Source: Opitutales bacterium (GTDB taxonomy: Bacteria; Verrucomicrobiota; Verrucomicrobiia; Opitutales; Oceanipulchritudinaceae). From it: a DNA stretch of 62,481 nucleotides. Numbering within the stretch: position 1 is the stretch's first letter; the number at the start of each line of letters is the position of its first letter. The position numbers were made by a program, and so were the translations under genes. The notes under the pieces are model-generated. The model saw only the letters and a list, made by a program, of their open reading frames with translations. It was not told the DNA's origin and searched no databases. The stretch lies in NCBI GenBank assembly GCA_016928295.1, contig JAFGLA010000065.1, positions 1 to 62,481 of the forward strand. Reading direction: 5' to 3'. Below, in pieces: positions 8,861 through 16,820 of the stretch.

Positions 8861-9946
8861 TTACCGGAGGGAGTTGTCAATGAAGTGGGCCGAGCGAGCA
8901 CGGGCTTGTGCAATGTATCTGTCGATAGAGGGCCAGTCGGCGCTTTCGGCTGCTGTCAACGATGGGCCAAGGCTGTTTTCTGCCACGAGCGCATCGCGGA
9001 ATTGGAGCAGTTCTAGTAGCCCATTAATACGGTTGTTTCGTGCGCGCAGGGTGCCGGTTAGCACTACTGGCACGAAGGGCCGGTGGAAGAGCGTGGCGAA
9101 CACCATTCCGTGGAAGGAATTTGTAACAACGTAGGCTGCGTTGCGCAAAAGACCCAACCACTGTTCTACGCCCGGGTGGCGTGGTTTTCCGCTTTCACGC
9201 AAGTGGCGTAGCGCCCCTGTTGTCATGACAAGAGGCAGGCCTGCCTGCTGAGCGACCGATGCCGCGGTCTCATTGAACAGAGGGCAATCCTGAAGACGGT
9301 AGGCGAATACGTAACTACCCTTGCGAGGGGCCGAGGCGCTATCACATATGCTATCGAAGTCTCCCAAAAGCAGCGTAGGGTCAAGGACGTGTTCGACTGG
9401 CCGGTCTACCAGTTCGGAAAGGAAGTGCGCCGAAGCTTCCTCACGCATCGAAAGCGCATCGTAATTGGACACTAGCTCTTTGAGGCGCTCGCGGTACCGC
9501 TCCTCTACGGCATCCGCGCCAAAACTCGGAGCATAGGCAACACGCTTTACAATGTCCGGCCCGAACTGAAGGAAAAACGCCGGATCGAAGCCTTCTGAAA
9601 GGTGTCGGGGATTCCACACTTGGTCGCTTCCGGTCATGTAAACATCTGCTTGCGGGGCGTGAGTGCGAAGCTCTTCCAGGCTGGCGTAAATGCCTTCCGC
9701 CAAGCCCATGTGTTTCTGTCGGAACTGCCGGTGCCGAAGCCACAAGAGTGGCGTCACGAGGTTGTTGGCCACGATTCCCATCCTCTTGCCGCTCCATGCA
9801 TTGCCGTTCTTTTTGCGGTATGGTGGTTGGTAATCTACGACACTTGCTTGATGGCCGGCGCGGCGCAGGTATTCGGCTAGTGCATAGGCCTGCAAAACAG
9901 CGCCGTAGTTGAAAGAGCGGTGGAATGTCAGGATTGAGATCTTCAT
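8861..9946 (-). CDS. Polysaccharide pyruvyl transferase family protein
   Basis: About 361 residues from MKISILTFHRSFNYGAVLQA. The family (PF04230) signatures are present: NYGAVLQAYALAEYL near the N-terminus, MTGSDQVWNP, and the C-terminal VTNSFHGMVFATLF. Family members attach ketal-linked pyruvate from phosphoenolpyruvate to sugars of exopolysaccharides, adding negative charge. The much longer upstream extension in frame is rejected because it overlaps the preceding gene; the ATG at 9946 makes a 4-bp overlap with it. It pairs with the nitroreductase-like gene, an arrangement I know from other polysaccharide loci. Confidence 0.88.
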   Translation of the reverse strand: MKISILTFHRSFNYGAVLQAYALAEYLRRAGHQASVVDYQPPYRKKNGNAWSGKRMGIVANNLVTPLLWLRHRQFRQKHMGLAEGIYASLEELRTHAPQADVYMTGSDQVWNPRHLSEGFDPAFFLQFGPDIVKRVAYAPSFGADAVEERYRERLKELVSNYDALSMREEASAHFLSELVDRPVEHVLDPTLLLGDFDSICDSASAPRKGSYVFAYRLQDCPLFNETAASVAQQAGLPLVMTTGALRHLRESGKPRHPGVEQWLGLLRNAAYVVTNSFHGMVFATLFHRPFVPVVLTGTLRARNNRINGLLELLQFRDALVAENSLGPSLTAAESADWPSIDRYIAQARARSAHFIDNSLR

Positions 9947-10875
9947 TTCCCGCTCCTTATGATGCGTAGAATATCCCTGGCAGGCATCCGTGCAGGTTTT
10001 TCTGGGTTGGAGAGAGGAAACCCAACCACTGCTCCCACTAGAATCAGGCAGTAATCTGGGATTCCGGCCAGACGACGAAGCTTCTCCTCGTCGGCGGGGG
10101 TGCTGTTGCCCCATGATAGCAGCGTCACGGACAGCCCTATCGCATGCGCCTGCATGACGGCGTTCTGAACGCCCAGGGAGCTGTCCACCGCAGGGACGAA
10201 CAGCTCGCGTGGGAAATCGTAGGGGCGCAGGTCAACAGCGAACACGATGCCTGCCTGCACGCCGCGACCAAAGCCAGTGAAGCCTTTGAAACAGCCAAGT
10301 AATCCCAACGCTGCCTCGTTGCCGCTGGCGCAGAACATGCGCAGCGTCTGGCGGTTGCAGCTTGTGGCGGCCTGTTGCGCTGCTTCGGCCATCTGCAGGA
10401 ATGCATCTTCTGGGACGGGTGCGTCGGAGAGATCCCGGCAAGAGGAGCGGCTTTGCAGGAAAGCGAGGGACTGTTCCGCAGTCAGGGGGGATGCGTGCGG
10501 GGGGGAGAACTTGTGCGTGGGGGCTCCTCTTTGCAGGACCTCGTATTCGGCCACGATTGCGCGCGCCCAGCGAACGCTTTCATCATCGTTGCAGGCGAGC
10601 CTTGCCAGACACGTTATCGCCTGCGAATGGATGGCGCTGCCGTGCCCCGGCTCGAAGTCCCTGCGACGGATGCCTTTTTCCAGAATGTGCGCATACATGC
10701 GCAGTCGTGCCTTCAGTGTATCGACGTCTGAAGCGTGGGCTCCGGCGGAGACGCGCAGAAATGGGGCCAGTCTCTGGCCGTAGGTCTTGTGCAGCAGGCA
10801 GGGGTTGCGAAGAATCGAGAGACTGCGTATCCACGAGGCGGGGAGAACTGACCTGAGCTTCTTTTTGATGTTCAT
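9943..10875 (-). CDS. Nitroreductase-like protein of a polysaccharide locus
   Basis: 310 residues. The C-terminal two thirds match the FMN nitroreductase fold (RSSCRDLSDAPVPED, TSCNRQTLRMF, VDSSLGVQNAVMQAHAIGL, ILVGAVVGFP). An N-terminal region of about 120 residues is extra and contains YAHILEKGIRRRDFEPGHG, typical of the group found next to pyruvyl transferases. Its role in polysaccharide synthesis is unknown; flavin-dependent redox chemistry on a sugar or cofactor is a guess. ATGA overlaps on both sides place it firmly in the operon. Confidence 0.78.
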   Translation of the reverse strand: MNIKKKLRSVLPASWIRSLSILRNPCLLHKTYGQRLAPFLRVSAGAHASDVDTLKARLRMYAHILEKGIRRRDFEPGHGSAIHSQAITCLARLACNDDESVRWARAIVAEYEVLQRGAPTHKFSPPHASPLTAEQSLAFLQSRSSCRDLSDAPVPEDAFLQMAEAAQQAATSCNRQTLRMFCASGNEAALGLLGCFKGFTGFGRGVQAGIVFAVDLRPYDFPRELFVPAVDSSLGVQNAVMQAHAIGLSVTLLSWGNSTPADEEKLRRLAGIPDYCLILVGAVVGFPLSNPEKPARMPARDILRIIRSGK

Positions 10876-12485
10876 GGTAGCAAGTGTTTTTCAGGCCCAT
10901 GGGGCCTGCGCAGGATGTGCGAAACCAGTGGCCGCAGGCGCTCTGGCACAAGGTCGATGATGTGCTTTCTTTCGTGATCATCTAGAACCGCAAACCAAAG
11001 TCCGCAGCTTCCTAACAGGCCCATGACGATACCCACAATAGCTAGTCCCACGACGGACGTGGGATGAAACGCCCACTTGATTGCGCAGGAAACAAGCATG
11101 CAGGCGCACATGAGCAGCGTCCCCGATACGAGCGGTTTGTAAAATGTCCCAAGCGGGATGCCGAGAAAGTGCGCCGCGTACCATGGCGTGAACACTGCGT
11201 TCTTGAGTGTCAGGACTACTGCGCCGGTGATGGCTAGCCCCATGAGTCCACATTTGAAGTAGCCGACAACGACAAGCGCTACAGCAACGTTGAGAAGGCC
11301 CATCCCCATCGTCATCAGTGCAGGCAGGCGCACCTTGTTTTTGGCGGCCTGGATCTGGAACAAAGGCGAGACGCCCTCGTTCACGATGATATGGATGACG
11401 ACGATGGCCAGTATGGCGTTGAAGCCCGAATACTCCGGCCCGATCCAGATCGAGACTATCTCGGAGCCAAAGACGACGATGATCGCGATCGGGATTGCCA
11501 GAATCGATGTCATGATCTTCATCGCAGTGCTTACGATACGTCCCATCTGTTTCTCCTTTCCTGCTGCACAGTAGATCATGACCATCGGCGCGGTAAGTAG
11601 GGCAAGAGTCTCCCCCGAAGCGCGCAGCAGGAGGTTCCATTGTGTTAGTGCCGAGAACTGTCCCGCCGCATCGGGAGAGATGAAGCGGTTGGCGATCCAG
11701 ATGTCCGTTCTCAGATAGAGCAGTGTGCCAAGGTAGTTTATCAGAATCCAAAGCGACATCCCGAGTATGGGCTTGAACTTGGCGAGTTTTGCTACCGAAG
11801 GATGAAGACGTAGCTCCGGCGTCAGAACGCGCCAGCTAACAATGTTTGCCACTAGCAACAGGAACGCGATCAGCAGATCCACATACCCGACATAGCGCAG
11901 GTGTGGTCCTGCAATGTAGAAAAGGCTCACAACTAAGGTCGGTCGCAGCAGGACGCGCCCCAGTGAAATAGCTTCGGACACATCGACTCGGTTCTTCGCA
12001 AAAGACGATACGGCAAACACGCCGGTTGGTAGAGTGAATACGAAAGCTAGAGCGCTGCACGAGAAAAGAATTATGCAGTCCTCAAGAAGTGGAGCGGGGA
12101 TTGTAAAAATCGTATCCGCGAAAGTGATTGCCAGGACGAATAATGGGGTCTGCACAACCATGACTATGCAAAACAAGAGCAGGGCGGAATTAAACACTTC
12201 CATCGGATTTCCGCCGGGCTTGTGCATCTCCATGGTGAGGTAGCGCGCCACCGCCTTAGATATGCATGTACTAATCGTGCTTGCGTATTGGGTGAGTACT
12301 GCTGCCAGAGCAATGAATCCAAATGCAGCACTGCCAAGACTGTTCACTAGGAAGGGCACAAACAACAACCCCACCAATAGAGCGGTTCCAAAAGACATGC
12401 CCTTCATCAGGGCATTGCGTGGAAGTTGCTTCTTGAAAAGGCTGGTTGTATGGTCGGTCTTTCCGTTGGAGCTGGTATGCTGCAT
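10872..12485 (-). CDS. Wzx-type polysaccharide flippase
   Basis: 537 residues with about 12 to 14 predicted membrane helices. The N-terminus (NALMKGMSFGTALLVGLLFV, GSAAFGFIALAAVLTQYAST) fits the MOP/polysaccharide export superfamily. It would move undecaprenyl-linked repeat units across the inner membrane to the polymerase. It is the first gene of the tight overlapping block, 168 bp downstream of the epimerase gene, so an internal promoter in that gap is possible although I found no convincing consensus. Confidence 0.88.
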   Translation of the reverse strand: MQHTSSNGKTDHTTSLFKKQLPRNALMKGMSFGTALLVGLLFVPFLVNSLGSAAFGFIALAAVLTQYASTISTCISKAVARYLTMEMHKPGGNPMEVFNSALLLFCIVMVVQTPLFVLAITFADTIFTIPAPLLEDCIILFSCSALAFVFTLPTGVFAVSSFAKNRVDVSEAISLGRVLLRPTLVVSLFYIAGPHLRYVGYVDLLIAFLLLVANIVSWRVLTPELRLHPSVAKLAKFKPILGMSLWILINYLGTLLYLRTDIWIANRFISPDAAGQFSALTQWNLLLRASGETLALLTAPMVMIYCAAGKEKQMGRIVSTAMKIMTSILAIPIAIIVVFGSEIVSIWIGPEYSGFNAILAIVVIHIIVNEGVSPLFQIQAAKNKVRLPALMTMGMGLLNVAVALVVVGYFKCGLMGLAITGAVVLTLKNAVFTPWYAAHFLGIPLGTFYKPLVSGTLLMCACMLVSCAIKWAFHPTSVVGLAIVGIVMGLLGSCGLWFAVLDDHERKHIIDLVPERLRPLVSHILRRPHGPEKHLLP

Positions 12486-12653
12486 GAACTAGAATGCGTG
12501 GGACACGTGATCTGCGTGCAGAAGTGTTGTAGTTGTATGAAAAAGTTTGTCTTGATGCTTCAGTGCTTGCCAAATTGCAACGCAATACTGCACAAATACA
12601 GTCAGCTTCCTATCGCTTCTATCGATCGCAAATATCGGTTCTTCACCAAGAGG

Positions 12654-13709
12654 TTACAACTTAATTGAGTCGAGCCAGTCGCGGTTTTGGGAATACCACT
12701 TGACGCTAAGTTCCAGTCCTTCGCGAGGTGTAACATTAGGTTCCCAATTAAGGAGGCGTCCTGCTTTGGAAATGTCAGCCCATGTCTCCTTTATGTCTGC
12801 TTTGTGGAATGGTTTGCGGTCGTAGTTTGCCTCTTTGTCAAGTAGTTCCTCAATCCAGCCAATGATAGTGTTGAGTGTAAGGGGATTATTGCCTCCACCT
12901 AAATTGATAACCTCGTAGCCAACCGGCTTTATCGCGGCTATTGTCCCACGAGCGATGTCGTCAACGTAAGTGAAGTCGCGCGCCTGTGAACCGTCACCGA
13001 AAAGTTCGATCGGCACTCCTTCGTCGATCCACTTGATGAAGCGGAAAATGGACATATCCGGGCGGCCTGCCGGGCCGAAGACCGTAAAGTAGCGAACGAC
13101 TGACACGTCAAGTCCATAGAGAAAGTGATAGCTGTATGCCATCACTTCGGCGGCTTTCTTTGACGCTGCGTAAGGGGATATGGGCGTATTTACAGGAAGC
13201 GTTTCCACAAAGGGCATTGGCTGACCGGCGTAGAGCGAGGAGGTCGAGGCCAGAACCATCTTTTTCACGCCGTGCTCCTTCATGCAGTCGAGCAGGTTCA
13301 GGGTTCCAATAGCATTGGTTGTCATGTACACCCCTGGGTTCTCCATGCTGTAGCGCACTCCGGCGCGAGCGGCGAGATTCACAACGACGTCGAACTTATG
13401 CTCGCTGAAAATGACGTCCAGCAAGGGCTTGTTCTCTATATCCGCCCTGATGAAGGAGTACCGACCCGAGCTGAAAGTTCCGGGGCCGGGATACTTTGCC
13501 GCACTCTTGGTGCGGAAGTCCAGTGCAGCAAGCAGCTCTGCATCCGCGCCATTGGCCGCAGCCGTGCGGTGCAGGCGAAATGTCTTCAGGCGCACATCAT
13601 AGTAGTCGTTGACGTTATCAACGGACACTACCTCGTGCCCTTGTTCAAGCAACATTTCCGCAGTGCGGGAAGCAATGAAGCCCGCGGCTCCTGTGACTAG
13701 AAACTTCAT
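12654..13709 (-). CDS. NAD-dependent sugar-nucleotide epimerase (UDP-glucuronate 4-epimerase-like)
   Basis: 351 residues, extended short-chain dehydrogenase fold. The NAD motif is GAAGFIAS near the N-terminus; NLAARAGVRYSMENP and the following TTNAIGTLNLLDC closely follow UDP-glucuronate 4-epimerases; STSSLYAG and YAASK supply the Ser and the Tyr-x3-Lys catalytic residues. With the dehydrogenase just upstream (3 bp gap) it would convert UDP-glucuronate to UDP-galacturonate or the corresponding N-acetyl sugar, giving the acidic sugar for the polymer. Exact substrate not determinable. Confidence 0.85.
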   Translation of the reverse strand: MKFLVTGAAGFIASRTAEMLLEQGHEVVSVDNVNDYYDVRLKTFRLHRTAAANGADAELLAALDFRTKSAAKYPGPGTFSSGRYSFIRADIENKPLLDVIFSEHKFDVVVNLAARAGVRYSMENPGVYMTTNAIGTLNLLDCMKEHGVKKMVLASTSSLYAGQPMPFVETLPVNTPISPYAASKKAAEVMAYSYHFLYGLDVSVVRYFTVFGPAGRPDMSIFRFIKWIDEGVPIELFGDGSQARDFTYVDDIARGTIAAIKPVGYEVINLGGGNNPLTLNTIIGWIEELLDKEANYDRKPFHKADIKETWADISKAGRLLNWEPNVTPREGLELSVKWYSQNRDWLDSIKL

Positions 13710-13712
13710 GAC

Positions 13713-14990
13713 TTATGCTTTGTAATAGTTTGCATTGCGCGACCTGTCACTTGCGCAGTTGCGCGTGTCCACCAGCGGGATGTCATACACGGAAAAATCG
13801 ATCGTGTAGTATTCCTTGTGGTTTGTCGCTATGAGGAAAAGGTCGTAGCTACCGCATATCGGGGCGCTCTTGCGTCCGGCAAGGTGCGAGTGTTCGCGGC
13901 TGGGGCGGATTTCGGGCACGTTCGGGTCGTTGAAATCGACCTTGGCGCCGCGCGCTTCCAGCTTATCGATGAGCACGTAGCTGGGGCTTTCGCGGTCATC
14001 GTCAACGTCCGGCTTGTAGGCGAGACCCAGAATGAGAATGCTGCTGCCCTTGATGGATTTGCAGCGATCGTTGAGGGCATCCGCAACACGACTGAGCACG
14101 TAGTCCGGCATGGACGTGTTGATCTCGCCCGCGAGTTCGATAAAGCGTGTGTGCTGGCCGAATTCACGTGCCTTCCAAGTAAGGTAAAAGGGGTCTATCG
14201 GGATGCAGTGGCCGCCTAGACCGGGGCCGGGATAAAATGGCATGAAGCCGAATGGCTTTGTTTTGGCGGCGTTAATGACCTCCCAGATGTCTATGCCCAT
14301 GGCCGCATAAACAACCTTAAGTTCGTTCATAAGGGCTATGTTGATGCCGCGAAAGGTGTTTTCCATGATCTTCGTCGCCTCGGCAACACGGCAGGAAGAT
14401 ACGGGGACTATGGTGTTGATCGCTTTGCTGTACAGCTCGCAGGCCTTCTTGAGGCATTCCGGCGTATAGCCGCCGACAACCTTGGGGATGATCTTGACCT
14501 GGCTGTTCGGGTTCCCTGGGTCCTCGCGCTCCGGCGAGAATGCGAGGTGGAAGTCCTCACCTGCCTTCATGCCGCTGATGCGTTCCAGCACTTCGCGCAG
14601 CTCGCCGTCCGTGTTGCCGGGGTAGGTCGTTGATTCAAGGACGACCAGTGCACCCTTTTGTAGGTGCGGGGCTATTGCCTCGCCAGTCTTTATGATGTAG
14701 GAGATGTTCGGTTCGCGGTATTCGTTAAGTGGGGTGGGGACGCAGATGATTACCGCGTTGGCATTCTTCACCTCGGCAAAATCGGTACTGGCCCGGAACA
14801 TGCCTTCTTTCACGGCCTTGGCTATGCGCTCAGAGGGTATGTGCTTGATGTAGCTCACGCCAGCGTTCAGCTTGGTCGTCTTGTCTTCGTCTATGTCGAG
14901 TCCGACGACATGCAGGCCAGCTTCCGCAAACACGAGCGAAAGCGGCAGTCCAACATACCCCATCCCAACTGTTGCAATGGCGAATTTCAT
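13713..14990 (-). CDS. Nucleotide-sugar 6-dehydrogenase (UDP-sugar to uronate)
   Basis: 425 residues, UDP-glucose/UDP-GlcNAc/UDP-ManNAc dehydrogenase family. The NAD-binding motif GMGYVGLPLS, the STTYPG segment, and the active-site block GPGLGGHCIPIDPFYL with its catalytic Cys are all present. The GGHCIPIDP form is closer to WbpA/WecC-type enzymes than to UDP-glucose dehydrogenases (which carry GG-CFPKD), so a UDP-HexNAc substrate is quite possible. It sits 12 bp after the regulator gene and 3 bp before the epimerase, probably in one transcript. Confidence 0.88.
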   Translation of the reverse strand: MKFAIATVGMGYVGLPLSLVFAEAGLHVVGLDIDEDKTTKLNAGVSYIKHIPSERIAKAVKEGMFRASTDFAEVKNANAVIICVPTPLNEYREPNISYIIKTGEAIAPHLQKGALVVLESTTYPGNTDGELREVLERISGMKAGEDFHLAFSPEREDPGNPNSQVKIIPKVVGGYTPECLKKACELYSKAINTIVPVSSCRVAEATKIMENTFRGINIALMNELKVVYAAMGIDIWEVINAAKTKPFGFMPFYPGPGLGGHCIPIDPFYLTWKAREFGQHTRFIELAGEINTSMPDYVLSRVADALNDRCKSIKGSSILILGLAYKPDVDDDRESPSYVLIDKLEARGAKVDFNDPNVPEIRPSREHSHLAGRKSAPICGSYDLFLIATNHKEYYTIDFSVYDIPLVDTRNCASDRSRNANYYKA

Positions 14991-15002
14991 GTGTATCTGA
15001 GT

Positions 15003-15482
15003 TTATTTTAAAATCATGTTAATCATGGGCAACAGCTTGGACGCCTTGGTGTGCCAAGCCTCAAGGCTGTCGTTGCAGCCTCGCGCGTAGTCATACTCCG
15101 GTCCGGCGGGAATCATTGCATACAATGCGCGCACATTGTCCGCCCCGCGTTCCAGGCGCAGGCTTATGTTGGAATCGATCAGTCGCTGGACCAATCGCCG
15201 CAATGAACGCTCTGCTACATACAGTGTTTTGCGCTCGCCAAGTTGGATCTGTTTTTTTACCGCCCCAACCGTCGTCAACTGCCTCAGCCCCTGACTTGCG
15301 GAACCCTTGCTGATGGACAGGCGCTGCATGACATCTTCCATGCTGAGAGGATCCCGACTGCAGAATAACAGTCCGTAAATCATCGAGACTGAACGTGGGA
15401 AACCCAAAGTATCGCCACCCGATGCGAAGGTCTCGATCATGGAGTTCTCCCATTCGACAAGTTTTTCGGTGGGCGTTGCCAT
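15003..15482 (-). CDS. GbsR/MarR-type winged-helix regulator
   Basis: 159 residues. A winged helix-turn-helix covers about residues 30-95 (SMIYGLLFCSRDPLSMEDVM, LSISKGSASQGLRQL, VGAVKKQIQLGERKTLY), the layout of the GbsR branch of MarR proteins. It is the first gene of the exopolysaccharide transcription unit, followed after 12 bp by the dehydrogenase, so it probably controls the locus. An AT-rich stretch directly upstream (15490-15520) contains TTCA and TGAA half-sites flanking AAACAAAA and could be its operator; that is inference. Confidence 0.8.
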   Translation of the reverse strand: MATPTEKLVEWENSMIETFASGGDTLGFPRSVSMIYGLLFCSRDPLSMEDVMQRLSISKGSASQGLRQLTTVGAVKKQIQLGERKTLYVAERSLRRLVQRLIDSNISLRLERGADNVRALYAMIPAGPEYDYARGCNDSLEAWHTKASKLLPMINMILK

Positions 15483-15576
15483 TTGAGGTGAAAATGTTCA
15501 TTTTGTTTTGAATAATCAAGCGTGGATTTGGTATTTCTGCAACGCTGGAGTGTGCGGATAGCTGGATTATTGAACC

Positions 15577-15605
15577 TACGCGCCAACCATCGCCGATGAA
15601 ATGCC
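15577..15605. repeat. 29-bp block shared with the transposase-remnant zone
   Basis: Identical over 29 bp to 24803-24831, immediately upstream of the transposase remnant. A weaker match (AACCATAGGAATGCCTGCGT) occurs at 29262-29281, upstream of another remnant. Best explained as the outer end of one decayed insertion-sequence family. Confidence 0.6.
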
Positions 15606-15734
15606 TGCATGCCAACATGCGGGCAAAACATGACGTTCTTTGATATTATGGCGCTTGAACAGCTTCTCGGCTACGAACCCTTTGTCATTGCAAAAGCAAA
15701 TCTCGCCTACCTCTGCCTGAACAGCACAACGCCC

Positions 15735-15758
15735 AGCCCTTCTTCGGAAGGGCTTTTT
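15735..15758 (+). terminator. Rho-independent terminator, plus strand
   Basis: Perfect 8-bp stem AGCCCTTC/GAAGGGCT closed by a TTCG tetraloop and followed by TTTT. The T-run is only on the plus strand. No plus-strand protein gene precedes it, so the transcript it ends is unidentified. Confidence 0.65.
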
Positions 15759-15860
15759 ACTGCGCAACTTACAGATGACGAACGCGTTGCGTGCAACTGC
15801 ATTCACGACATAGTTTAGCTCTCAGGACAACTCGATGCGACTGGGTGTGGGAAACGTGCA

Positions 15861-16691
15861 TTAACTGGAGCTTAAAGCGCGCTTTCGATGATGATTGGGA
15901 CTGTGCCCAAAACGTTTCTTGAAGCGTAAGGAAAAGTAGAATTGGTTGTCGAAGCCGACTTTCTGGGCAACTTCTGCCACTGATAGCGATGTGGATTTCA
16001 GGTAATAGGCTGCCATTTCCAATCGTCTATCTTCTACGTATTGCTGAGGCGACCTTCCGGTGTTTCTGCGAAAGAGCTGGTTGAACTGCGAGCGTGATAA
16101 TCCAGCCACATTGGCGAGGATTTCCACACTGGCCGGTGCGGATATGTTTCGATGAAAGTGTTCAAGCGCGTGTTCAATGCGCGTATCAACGGCATTTGTA
16201 GCCATCTTTTTGCTGCCTGCCGCTATCTGTAGAATCGTTGCCTCAAGCATGGCTTCCAGCATTGCCTCGCGCATCTTCAGATCGGGATTGGTCAGGTTGA
16301 TTCTGTGTGCCTGTTCCAGCGATTCAGCGATTTGGACCCTCAGCGATGCGTCGCCAATTGTATGAATCTGCCATGTGCTGGAGGGCTGGAACCAGTCCAG
16401 TTGCGTAAGCAAGCGTTCTGTTGCCCGGAAGTGCAGCCAGTAGAACTCCCAGCCCTGCTCAGGGTCTGGAATCCGGTATGATCTCTCCACGCCGGGTGAC
16501 AGTAGCATGAAGTCCCCGACGCCGGTGCGTACGCTTGCGTTGGCATAAACGGCCTCCCCGCAGCCTTGAAGTGTGTAGTATGCATTCCAGTTGGCCAGAT
16601 TGCCCTCGGGCCAGGTCATAGGCTCGCCTTTGCTCATGAAGTAACCCGTCATGGGCATCATAGGTGCCGCGGAGCCGTTGATATACCTCAT
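15861..16691 (-). CDS. AraC/XylS-family transcriptional regulator
   Basis: 276 residues. An N-terminal cupin-like sensor domain (about 1-160; GVGDFMLLSPGVERSYRIPD) precedes two C-terminal helix-turn-helix motifs (about 175-270), with the second carrying the hallmark VAEVAQKVGFDNQFYFSLRF and FKKRFGHSPNHHR. Divergent from the GH3 beta-glucosidase gene; the shared intergenic DNA has two perfect direct repeats, one beginning 3 bp ahead of this start codon, so autoregulation and sugar-responsive activation of the hydrolase are likely. The inducer is probably a sugar, not determinable here. Confidence 0.92.
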   Translation of the reverse strand: MRYINGSAAPMMPMTGYFMSKGEPMTWPEGNLANWNAYYTLQGCGEAVYANASVRTGVGDFMLLSPGVERSYRIPDPEQGWEFYWLHFRATERLLTQLDWFQPSSTWQIHTIGDASLRVQIAESLEQAHRINLTNPDLKMREAMLEAMLEATILQIAAGSKKMATNAVDTRIEHALEHFHRNISAPASVEILANVAGLSRSQFNQLFRRNTGRSPQQYVEDRRLEMAAYYLKSTSLSVAEVAQKVGFDNQFYFSLRFKKRFGHSPNHHRKRALSSS

Positions 16692-16693
16692 CG

Positions 16694-16742
16694 TTCAAAA
16701 ATATATGCGAATCGGCGCTGGAGCGATTCAAAAATATATGCG
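16694..16742. promoter_or_regulatory. Paired direct repeats, probable AraC-type operator
   Basis: Two perfect copies of TTCAAAAATATATGCG at 16694-16709 and 16727-16742, 33 bp apart start to start (about three helical turns). One adjoins the regulator's start codon; the other covers the -35 region of the hydrolase promoter. Direct repeats on one face of the helix overlapping -35 are what AraC-family activators use. That the neighbouring regulator binds here is inference. Confidence 0.65.
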
Positions 16743-16755
16743 CATGGGTTAAACT
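16727..16755 (+). promoter_or_regulatory. Probable sigma-70 promoter of the GH3 gene
   Basis: TTCAAA at 16727-16732, a 17-bp spacer, then TAAACT at 16750-16755. Both hexamers are weak, as expected for an activator-dependent promoter, and the -35 lies inside the second direct repeat. It would start transcription near 16762, leaving a leader of about 58 nt before the ATG at 16821. Confidence 0.45.
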
Positions 16756-16820
16756 AATGTCGTCGTAAGTTCATGGGCAACTTGGGCGAGCGACTTTCAC
16801 ACACAATTACCCCACATCAC

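Larger units (their letters stand above)
15483..15860. other. Gene-free stretch with a decayed repeat and a terminator
   Basis: No credible protein gene lies here. It holds the presumed promoter region of the exopolysaccharide operon (left part), a 29-bp block at 15577-15605 identical to 24803-24831 next to a transposase remnant, and a plus-strand terminator hairpin near 15735. A plus-strand frame from 15609 runs through the hairpin and looks spurious. Confidence 0.6.

Noticed and set aside
9947..10114. 56-residue extension of the pyruvyl transferase
   Set aside because: It overlaps the nitroreductase-like gene and is low-complexity; the ATG at 9946 fits the family start and the ATGA overlap pattern.
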